From Zygaena filipendulae (lineage: Eukaryota; Arthropoda; Insecta; Lepidoptera; Zygaenidae), in contig OU015677.1 of the NCBI GenBank assembly GCA_907165275.2, forward strand, positions 3,844,001-3,908,000: a DNA stretch of 64,000 nt. The letters run 5' to 3'. Made by a program: the position numbers and the translations under genes. Below, in pieces: positions 56,550-64,000 of the stretch. Below the pieces are notes generated by a model, which did no database searches, was not told the DNA's origin, and saw only the letters and a program-made list of their open reading frames with translations. Every line of letters starts with the position of its first letter. Positions within the stretch are counted from its first letter, which is position 1.

Positions 56550-56773
56550 TAATATTATAAACGCGAAAGTTTGTAAGTATGTATGGATGGATGGATGGAT
56601 GGATCGATGGATGGATGGATGGATGTTTGTTACTCTTTCACGCAAAAACTACTGGACGGATTTAAATGAAACTGTACAATAATATAGCTTATACATCAGA
56701 TTAATACATAGGGTACTTTTTATCCCGGAATTCCCGCGGGAACTCCAATTTTACAGCTAGTCTATAAATATGT

Positions 56774-56975
56774 ACTAGCTGTCCCGCGCGGTTTCACCCG
56801 CGATAATTTCGAAGTTCCCGCGGAATTGTTCCATACAAACTTCGAAACCCCTTCTTATCCTTGAATTTTCAAAAATCCTTTCTTATTGGATGCCTATGTC
56901 ATACAAAGAACACAGTACACACCCTCCAAGTTTCAGGTGTCTACGACCAGCGGTTTAGGCTGTGCGTTGATCCAT
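56774..56975 (-). mobile_element. Helitron, CCTTTCTTATTGGATGCCTA subfamily
   Basis: ACTAGCTGTCCCGCGCGG terminus and TTCCCGCGGAATTG. The downstream part (AAAAATCCTTTCTTATTGGA) is shared only with 58798-58970. The 5' end is missing. Confidence 0.75.
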
Positions 56976-57030
56976 GTAAGAAATGGATATATATATATAT
57001 ATATTCGAAACTTTATTAATCAACCTATTG

Positions 57031-57322
57031 AATGAGCATTTGACATTTTTTTTTAGTCCGTCTTGTAGATTAATAAAAAATATTGGACACGTATTTTTTT
57101 TTTTACATAATCAAAAAATAACGGCGATACATTTAGTTGAAATTTCACGTGACGTCACTACCAGGTACAGTTTGTATGGCAGCTTGTAGCGGTTACTGAC
57201 GTCACGAGCCCCCCACCCTAAACTTTAATGCGCTTTATCTCTATGTGTTTTCATTTATTTAAAAAAAATACGGACGGACTAATTAAAATTTTGATTTTCA
57301 GAAGTCGTCAACATCCCTATTG
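57031..57322 (+). mobile_element. TGACGTCA MITE, copy I (diverged, internally deleted)
   Basis: GAATGAGCATTTGACA to GTCAACATCCCTATTG. Both TGACGTCA sites are kept, but the AAAAAATACG...GACGGAC side has lost ~35 bp. Confidence 0.85.
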
Positions 57323-57670
57323 CCTGCGGACTTCGCCTTGCTACACTTCAATCAAAAATTTGATTTTTTCTTTTTTTTGCGTCAGAAAATTCGCAAGTCT
57401 GCACCGCGTCTTTGGTCGGTTTGTCGCCGGGCGTTATGGCCGAAACAACATGGAAGTGCGAACAGCTGCGGATTAAATGCGTTGATCACATAATTGCCGT
57501 TGCCAGAGATCATTCCACGATTTCGTTGACGGCCTTTCACTGTTTATACTGTGACATTGCTGTCACAATTACGACTGCCTCGATAACGACTTTTATTATG
57601 ATATTTACCTTCTCGAAAGAAAGAAAAATACTAATTATAAATTATATAAATTCTAAATAAAAATATAAAT
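57323..57670. other. No gene seen
   Basis: Two overlapping 82-codon frames end here; neither has a recognisable domain. Confidence 0.5.
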
Positions 57671-58425
57671 AATAATTATATTAATATAATTTATGACAGA
57701 AACTATATTAATATAATTTATGACAGTTTTTTTTTTACAATTTCAAAATTATTATAAAAAAAAATCAGAGCTACCTGAGCTCGCCACTTTTTTCTAGTTT
57801 AATATAAGTACTTATATTAACTAGAAAAAGATTTTTTCTTTAATAATTTTTAATTGTAAAAAAAACTGTCATAAATTATATGTACTATCGTTTCTGTCGT
57901 CAATTATATTATACTAAAGCTGGCAGAAGTCAGGATGGTGGGAGTTTTTATAAAAATAACTCTAAGAAAAATAAGCTGAGATGCTGAATTAAGAAGATGC
58001 TGAAGTTGTGGGTTAATATGTTATTGCTTATCGGCGTCTACTTGAAAAGCGAGCAAAGAAAGTTTAGAGAAAGTTATAGCATTTGCCCTAGCTTCCTTTG
58101 CAAACCGTGGCGCGCCTGCCGCGCTGCCTCTCTAGCAAGATATTATTTTCTCTGTAACCACAAAGTTTCATTGACACAAATGTAGGTGGCGTGGATCAAA
58201 TAAAAACCAAGCTATCGACTTTATCCCCACTAAAGTGTATTACGCAAATGTGCGTTTACAATTATATCGTATAAAAATTGTCAAAAATGAAAATTTTTGA
58301 AAGAATGCTCCCTACATGGTTTTTTGCATGTAGGTGAACATTCTAGAGAGGTGATAGACATGATTCGTTAATCGTTACGTTACTCGGTAGTCATTACTAT
58401 TTCATTTTGATACCCGATAACAATA
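57671..58425. repeat. Duplicated ~750-bp repeat, copy 1
   Basis: A fold-back (arms about 57697-57755 and 57840-57900: GACAGAAACTATATTAATAT and its inverse) is followed by TAAAGCTGGCAGAAGT and a long tract. Landmarks in the tract are TAGCATTTGCCCTAGCTTCC, GGTGGCGTGGATCAAATAAA and AATGCTCCCTACATGGTTTT. It ends at GATAACAAT, where MITE J begins. An extra small palindrome (CTAGTTTAATATAAGTAC and its inverse, 57793-57831) is unique to this copy. Confidence 0.85.
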
Positions 58426-58751
58426 GGGATGTTGACTACTATTGAAAATCAAAATTCTAATTAGTCCGTCAGTTACAAAATAAAAAAACAATAGACACTT
58501 ATTTTTTTGCTTTTTCAAATAAATTAAAATATACAGAGATAAAGCGCATTAAAGTTTAGGGTGAGGGGGTCGTGACGTCACTAACCGATAAAACCGCCAT
58601 ACAAACTGTCCGAATAGTGACGTCACGCGAAATTTCAACTCAATGTATCGCCGTTATTTTTTGATTACGTAAAAAAATAAAAAATACGTGTCCAATATTT
58701 TTTTATAATCTACAAGACGGACTAAAAAAAAATTAGTCAACATGCCCATTG
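58421..58751 (-). mobile_element. TGACGTCA MITE, copy J
   Basis: CAATAGGGATGTTGACTACT to TTAGTCAACATGCCCATTG. Both CRE-like sites are intact. Its left edge coincides with the end of the duplicated repeat. Confidence 0.9.
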
Positions 58752-58797
58752 GAACCATCGCGCTATTTTAGAACGGAACCGGGAGATGTCACATATG

Positions 58798-58970
58798 GCA
58801 AGTTCCCCACCGGTTTCACCTGCGTTACTTTCGGAGATCCCGCAGGAATTCGAATTTTAAAAATCCTTTCTTAGCGGATGCCTACGTCATTACAACTATC
58901 AATATGCCAAACAGCGAAATCCGTTCAGTTCAGTAGTTTCGGCTGTGCATTGATAGATGAGTCAGTCAGG
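58798..58970 (-). mobile_element. Helitron fragment, CCTTTCTTAGCGGATGCCTA subfamily
   Basis: CAAGTTCCCCACCGGTTTCA, GATCCCGCAGGAATTC, then AAAATCCTTTCTTAGCGGAT and TTTCGGCTGTGCATTGATAG, matching the copy at 56774. Confidence 0.72.
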
Positions 58971-59095
58971 TTTGCCATACATTATTTTATTGGAACAGTT
59001 TATTATGGCCTTATGGGTTGATATATATGGCAGCTAGGGAGCTGGTGGCAATTTAGGTAAATGAATTCATAGTCGTTGATACCAAGACGTAATCT

Positions 59096-59455
59096 AACTT
59101 CTGCCAGCTTTAATTTCACTATCTATGAAATCTATTTTTTTTTATATTAATATTTACAATAAAATATAATTTATGGTTGACATAAAATAGCACAAGAAAC
59201 CACAGAGGTTTATACGAATAGTGCTATTTCTATTAATTATTCATATAATTGATGACAGAAACTATATTAATATAATTTATGACAGTTTTTTTTTTACAAT
59301 TTCAAAATTATTTATAAAAAAAAATCAGAGCTACCTGAACTCGCCACTAAATATTTTTTTTTTTTTAATAATTTTCAATTGTAAAAAAAACTGTCATAAA
59401 TTATATGTATTATCGTTTCTGTCGTCAATTATATTATATTAAAGCTGGCAGAAGT
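59096..59455. mobile_element. Fold-back TIR element with ACTTCTGCCAGCTTTA ends
   Basis: ACTTCTGCCAGCTTTA at 59097-59112 is inverted at 59440-59455. Inside, two ~60-bp arms (59252-59310 and 59365-59425) form a second inverted repeat. Copy 1 of the region (57.7 kb) keeps only the right end. Confidence 0.7.
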
Positions 59456-59956
59456 CAGGATGGTGGGAAATATCTCTAAGAAAAATAAGTTGAGATGCTG
59501 AATTAAGAAGATGCTGAAGTTGTGGGTTAATATGTTATTGCTTATCGGCGTCTACTTGAAAGGCGAGCAAAGAAAGTTTAGAGAAAGTTATAGCATTTGC
59601 CCTAGCTTCCTTTGCAACCGTGGCGCGCCTGCCGCGCTGCCTCTCGAGCAAGATATTATTTTCTCTGTAACCACAAAGTTTCATTGACACAAATGTAGGT
59701 GGCGTGGATCAAATAAAAACCAAGCTATCGACTTTATCCCCACTAAAGTGTATTACGCAAATGTGCGATATCGTATTATCGTAGTACTTTATTTACTTTA
59801 CGCAATAATTGTCAAAAATGAAAATTTTTGAAAGAATGCTCCCTACATGGTTTTTTGCATGTAGGTGAACATTCTAGAGAGGTGATGATAGACATGTTTC
59901 GTTAATCGTTACGTTACTCGATAGTCATTACTTTTTAATTTTGATACCCGATAACA
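59252..59956. repeat. Duplicated ~750-bp repeat, copy 2
   Basis: Matches 57697-58425 in order and almost base for base. The exceptions are a short insertion at about 59768 (GATATCGTATTATCGTAGTA), GATGATGATAG versus GATGATAG and scattered substitutions. It ends at GATAACAATTAACATAG, without the MITE found after copy 1. Confidence 0.88.
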
Positions 59957-60050
59957 ATTAACATAGAGATCGTGTTGCTTATTGCGTACGGAATAACGCT
60001 GGTGTCGCGTCATTAGTACTTAAAAACTTTATATACATATTTTCGTCTTT

Positions 60051-60510
60051 TGGACGCAGATAAGCAATAACATGTTAACCCACAAAATTAAGTTACCTAT
60101 TCAGAACGATTTATTGAGAGTTACGGCCGCACTCAGTCGACTTTAATGATTACTTAGTTAAGTATAGATTTTTAAAACAAAACTGCCGCAATCTGAGACG
60201 TTCAGTAAATTAATGTTAGTTGGCATTTAATGAGATGTATCTTAATTAGTTAAATGCCAATTAACATTAATTTATTAAACTTGTCTGATTGCAGCAGTTT
60301 TGTTTTCAAAATCTGTACTTAACTAAGTAACCATTAAACTCGACTCTGAGTGCGGCGGTTACGGAATGTTTTTTAATTATGTGTTTACCTTATTACATTG
60401 TTTAAGTATGTTACTAAATGTTGACAGAAAATGGCGCTATAATTTTAAAACACGATTTACTCAAAATTTCTCCAGTGTGGGTTAACACACTATTGCTTAT
60501 CTATGACCTT
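60051..60510 (+). mobile_element. GATAAGCAATA MITE, copy M4, split by P4
   Basis: TGGACGCAGATAAGCAATA to 60123, interrupted, then resumes at 60362 and ends CTATTGCTTATCTATGACC. Confidence 0.85.
60124..60358. mobile_element. Fold-back TTA-type MITE, copy P4, nested in M4
   Basis: CGGCCGCACTCAGTCGAC to GACTCTGAGTGCGGCGG, flanked by TTA at 60121-60123 and 60359-60361. The host MITE reads GAGAGTTA across the site in copies M1 and M3, confirming TTA as the duplication. Confidence 0.9.
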
Positions 60511-61106
60511 TTGTAACGTACGTTTTCGAAATCACCGAATAAGCGCGCGTTGCATGATTTACAGACCGCAGAATTATTAATTATTTATAAATCTATAGGT
60601 ATATTTTTTACGGCGTGAAAGAGTAACATACAAACAAACAAACTCACTTTCGCATTGATAATACTATTAGTAGGATTAGTGTGGCATCAAGAAGAAAATA
60701 AGGCAAGAAGAATTATTTAGTATTCGCATTTATGAATACCACTGGCTGTTACCCGCGTGAATTTCAGAGAACCCACAAGAATAAGGAGTTTTAGTGTTTA
60801 TTTTTTATATCCTACTAATATTATAAATGTGAAAGTGTGAATATATAAGCAAAATTTAACTTAATTTCAAAAATTTTTAATTAAAACATCTCACTGGTTT
60901 TAATGATTATTATAGAATATCAACTCAGCTAAAGCGTTTGTAGTGAATGCCCATCTATAAAGTTAATAATAACGTCAATTCCACAGAAACTTGATAATAT
61001 CATATCGACCGGACCGGACTCGTACAATATTCATATGGTCGCGCCCAGATTGTGGAGTCAAAGGGAATCGGCAAACATAAACTTCTTTATAACTTACCAC
61101 TGAATC
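60511..61106. other. Helitron scraps, no gene
   Basis: A minus-strand 5' end at 60612-60677 (GCGTGAAAGAGTAACATACA to ATTAGTAGGA), a decayed 3' end near 60737, and a plus-strand 5' end at 60809-60850 (TCCTACTAATATTATAAATG). Otherwise AT-rich. Confidence 0.55.
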
Positions 61107-61305
61107 TCTACTAATATTATAAATGCGAAAGTAACTCTGTCCGTCTGTCTATTTGTCTGTCTGTTACGCTTTCACGCCTTAACGACTCAACCGATCATCA
61201 CAAAATTTTGGATAGGTACCTATTGTCAGGGAAACAGAAAAGGACATAGGGTACTTTTTATCCCGGAATTCCCGCGGGAATTTCGAAATTAACGCTGGTA
61301 AAACT
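61107..61305 (+). mobile_element. Helitron
   Basis: TCTACTAATATTATAAATGC, GTCCGTCTGTCTATTTGTCT, CGACTCAACCGATCATCACA and TTCCCGCGGGAATTTCGAAA. The 3' hairpin is mutated and CTAGT is absent. Confidence 0.82.
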
Positions 61306-61323
61306 ATATTAAATTTTATATAC

Positions 61324-61511
61324 GACTAGCTGTGCCCCGCGGTTTCACCCGCGGTAATTTCGGAATAAAAAGTACCCTATGACACTCAGGATCACTGTAG
61401 CTTTCTAAAAGTGAAAGAAGTTTCAAAATCGGTTCAGTAGATCCAGAGATCCAGTACATCCAGAGACGTCACAAACTCACAAACTTTTGCTCTTTATAAT
61501 ATTAGTATAGA
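61324..61511 (-). mobile_element. Helitron
   Basis: ACTAGCTGTGCCCCGCGG, CGGTAATTTCGGAATAAAAA (the second palindrome is deleted), AAGTGAAAGAAGTTTCAAAA and the TATAATATTAGTATAGAT end. It lies 18 bp from the preceding copy in opposite orientation. Confidence 0.85.
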
Positions 61512-61513
61512 TA

Positions 61514-61614
61514 AGTTGTCAGGGGTATAGAAAAAGATATAGCTGGTACTTTTATCCCAGAATTCCCGAGGGATCTCCGAAATAAACGCGGGGAAACCGC
61601 GGGTAACAGCTATT
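61514..61614 (+). mobile_element. Helitron 3' half
   Basis: GTTGTCAGGGGTATAGAAAA, TTCCCGAGGGATCTCCG and GGGGAAACCGCGGGTAACAG, ending CTATT. Confidence 0.78.
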
Positions 61615-61679
61615 ATAGTTACCGAATAATTAGTTTAATTCTTTCGATTTAACGTAACCTTTTGAATTGTTAATAATGT

Positions 61680-61728
61680 ACTAGCTGCGCCCCGCGGTTT
61701 CGCCCGCGTGGAAGGATTCCCGCAGAAA
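61680..61728 (-). mobile_element. Helitron 3' tip
   Basis: ACTAGCTGCGCCCCGCGGTT with hairpin, truncated after ~50 bp. Confidence 0.7.
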
Positions 61729-61904
61729 TATCTTTGCCTGAGAAAAAGGTTGTGGACTAATTTTTGTTGTTGCCAATAAGTAAGTACTTTCCATCACATA
61801 ACATGATGGCGAGGTCAAAGATAGAGCCGGAGGATGAATAGTCGTGTTTCAACTCGTTTTTTAGTTAATTTCCATAACAATAATAAGATAAAACAATTAA
61901 AATA

Positions 61905-62053
61905 ACTAGCTGTGCCCCGCGGTTTCACCCTCTGTGATTTCGGAGTTCCCGTGGGAATTCCGGGATTAAAAGTACCCTATGTCCTTTTCTGTATCCCTGA
62001 TAACGTATATGCAAAGTTTCATGATGATCGGTTGAGCCGTCTAGGCGTGAAAG
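61905..62053 (-). mobile_element. Helitron, 5' end replaced
   Basis: ACTAGCTGTGCCCCGCGG, TTCCCGTGGGAATTCCGG, CCCTGATAACGTATATGCAA, GATCGGTTGAGCCGTCTAGG and GCGTGAAAGC. The AT-rich 5' terminus is missing, about 33 bp short of MITE K. Confidence 0.8.
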
Positions 62054-62086
62054 CTACATGTCCATAGCAAAAGTAATCCTAGGTAA

Positions 62087-62411
62087 CAATAGGCATGTTA
62101 ACTAATTTTTATTTTTTAGTCCGTCTTGTAGATTATTAAAAAATATTGGACACGTATTTTTTCTTTTTTTACGTAAACAAAAAATAAGGGCGATGTATTG
62201 AGTTGAAATTTGGCGTGATGTCACTATTCTGACAGTTTGTATGGCGGTTTTAGCGGTTAGTGACGTCACGACCCCCTCACTTTAATGCGCTTTATCTCTG
62301 TATATTTTAATTTATTTGAAAAAGCAAAAAATACGTGTCTATTGTTTTTTTATTTTCTAACTGACGGACTAATTAGAATTTTGATTTTCAAAAGTAGTCC
62401 ACATCCTCATT
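62087..62411 (+). mobile_element. TGACGTCA MITE, copy K
   Basis: CAATAGGCATGTTAACTAAT to GTCCACATCCTCATT. The first palindrome is mutated to TGATGTCA; the second TGACGTCA is intact. A ~10-bp deletion lies after CCCCCTCAC. The 70-codon frame at 62285 is a shadow. Confidence 0.9.
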
Positions 62412-63196
62412 CTTTCATTCATGGCCGCTATTTTATAACTAAAATCTATATACATAAATTAAATATACATATTTTGCTAAAATCGATACGACATTAATTT
62501 ATCCCATGGTGTAAATACTCGGATCATGGGAACCACCAGCCGAGGCTGCCAGCCGTCCCCATACGACGACGGGGCCCATGTATTATGCAGTCGTCTCGCT
62601 CTTTGCTACCGTCATTACCTGGCAACACTCTAAATAGAGGTAATAATACTCTAATAATACTTTATCTATAATATAACATTACCTATAGTACATTTGAAGT
62701 CAAAATTGAAAGAGGCTATGTCGAAAAATCATTGAGCGTATTAAAATTAAGTGAAAATTTATTATAATTTACAGAAGAACGAGAATTATAGTATATAAAA
62801 AGGCAAAGTATGTAAGTTTGTATGTCAGGGCTAAACTGTAAAATCGGTCCAGCCGTTCCAGAGATTAGCCGGAACAAAAAGACAAACAGAGAGAAAAATA
62901 AAAAAAACATGGATTTTTTTAATGTAAGCAAGATGCCTACCGTATACTTTCATGTTATGCATTTAGTGAAAAGCTGTTAATTTGAAATTACAAACAGACA
63001 CTGCAATTTTATATCATATATGTATGTACCTATAGATGTATATATACGAAAGGAGGGCGCTGGTGGACAACTTACTACTCTATACATATACGATTAAAAT
63101 AACACACATTTATAGCTGTCGTATTACCTGTAATTATAACTGAGGATCGTTTGTTATTTAAAGAACAAAACTCAAATATCATATTTTATTCTACTA
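62412..63196. other. No gene seen
   Basis: A GC-richer stretch at 62520-62620 (CCAGCCGAGGCTGCCAGCCG) and a weak relative of the 46790 repeat at 62795-62890. No supported frame. Confidence 0.5.
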
Positions 63197-63422
63197 CTAC
63201 CTGTGCCCCGCGGTTTCACCCGCGGTAATTTCGGAGTTCCCGCGGGAATTCCAGGATAAAAATTATGTCCCTGTGTCCTTCTCTGTACCCCTGACAACGT
63301 GCATGCCAAATTTCATCCAAATCCGTTCAGCCGTTTTTGCGTGATTGAGTAACAAACATCCAAACATCCAAATATCTAAACATCCAAACATCCACACTTT
63401 AGCATTTATAATATTAGTAGGA
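63197..63422 (-). mobile_element. Helitron, near complete
   Basis: ACTACCTGTGCCCCGCGG (terminal CTAG mutated), TTCCCGCGGGAATTCCAGG, CCCTGACAACGTGCATGCCA, repeated CATCCAAA units and ATTTATAATATTAGTAGGA. Confidence 0.86.
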
Positions 63423-63504
63423 TTAATAGACCACAGTGGGCTCCAATCTGTGTATACTATGGTTGCCTCCCGTACTATATTAGTATCGTACTTTATTTCA
63501 GCCA

Positions 63505-63680
63505 ATCTAATATATATAAATCACGTGTCACGTTGTTTGTCCGCGATGGACTCCGAAACTACTGAACGGATTTTGATAAAATTTTGTAACCATTCATAAA
63601 ATGGTCCAACTTAAAAGATAGGATAGTTTTTATCCCGGAATTCCCGCGGGAACTCCGGAATTATTGCGGCAACAGCTAAT
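63505..63680 (+). mobile_element. Helitron, ATATATAAATCACGTG subfamily
   Basis: ATCTAATATATATAAATCAC, TTTGTCCGCGATGGACTCCG, AACTACTGAACGGATTTTGA and TTCCCGCGGGAACTCCGG. The hairpin is deleted and the end is CAGCTAAT. Partner of 31718-31949. Confidence 0.82.
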
Positions 63681-63691
63681 CACTGTAAACT

Positions 63692-63766
63692 ACTGGCAGG
63701 GGTACAAAGAAGAACATAGAGCACTTTTTGAAACTAACGCGGGTGAAACCGCGGGGCACAGATAGT
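63692..63766 (+). mobile_element. Helitron 3' tip with internal deletion
   Basis: CAGGGGTACAAAGAAGAACA joined directly to GCGGGTGAAACCGCGGGGCA and ending GATAGT. Confidence 0.75.
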
Positions 63767-63857
63767 AGTAAATAAATTAAATAAAAGCAGATACATACAT
63801 AATATACCAAATACATACACACCGATACCTCTTCGGTCCGATTGAATTCTCACCGTG

Positions 63858-63987
63858 TAGGTAGTTGTTTCCCGCGGTAATGCCCGCGAGAATTTCAGAA
63901 CTCTCGTCCACGGGAACTCTAAAACATGTACAAAATTTCATTGAAATCGGTTTGGTCATTGGTTGCGGCGCGGAAAAATATCGTTAT
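63858..63987 (-). mobile_element. Helitron fragment at the window edge
   Basis: TTTCCCGCGGTAATGCCCGC, CTCGTCCACGGGAACTC and ATTTCATTGAAATCGGTTTG; heavily diverged. Confidence 0.6.
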
Positions 63988-64000
63988 AGGTAACACGAGA

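Larger units (their letters stand above)
55845..56761 (+). mobile_element. Helitron split near its 5' end
   Basis: TCCTACTA (about 55843-55850) and TAATATTATAAACGCG (from 56550) are the two sides of one intact Helitron 5' terminus. The body continues with a (GGAT)n microsatellite and TCCCGGAATTCCCGCGGGAA, and ends CTAGT at 56757-56761 after losing the hairpin. Confidence 0.82.

Overview
The window is moth or butterfly (lepidopteran) nuclear DNA: AT-rich and intron/intergenic-like, with no bacterial-style operons. The strongest evidence is a dense load of non-autonomous Helitrons of the Lep1 type. These have 5' ends like TCCTACTAATATTATAAA, a 3' GC-rich hairpin, and a CTAGT end. Non-LTR retrotransposon 3' ends of kinds common in Lepidoptera support this. 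I did not identify the species.

Layout. Positions 1-2645 are a pentanucleotide satellite built from homogenised blocks (AACGG, AACAG, AACCG, AACAC). Positions 2646-6007 are a tandem triplication of a ~764-bp segment separated by AGAAT/AGAAAT arrays. From 6 to 16 kb there are scattered Helitrons, retroelement 3' ends and small inverted-repeat elements in featureless AT-rich DNA. At 16.1-17.1 kb there is a possible last exon plus 3' UTR of an unidentified minus-strand gene (weak evidence). Positions 20.6-27.3 kb contain almost no recognisable transposons and lead into the one clear host gene, an intronless GPI-type ephrin on the minus strand (27355-28137), with a CpG-rich candidate promoter at about 28.6 kb. 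From 29.8 to 49.2 kb the DNA is again a mosaic of nested elements. Positions 49270-54668 are a probably recent LTR retrotransposon whose two 207-bp LTRs look identical but whose ~5-kb interior encodes no recognisable gag or pol (LARD-like). From 54.7 to 64 kb there are densely packed, nested Helitrons, fold-back elements, a duplicated ~750-bp repeat and more copies of a ~330-bp element.

The most repeated structure other than the Helitron is a ~330-bp inverted-repeat element (11 copies, two of them half-copies). Each intact copy I checked carries two TGACGTCA palindromes (CRE/ATF-type sites) about 45 bp apart. Nested insertions give a readable relative chronology at 38.3-39.1 kb, 55.8-56.8 kb and 60.0-60.5 kb.

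Only ephrin can be called a protein-coding host gene with confidence. Most other open frames are low-complexity repeat translations, transposon fragments or chance frames. All identity statements rest on reading by eye; no alignments or database searches were run.
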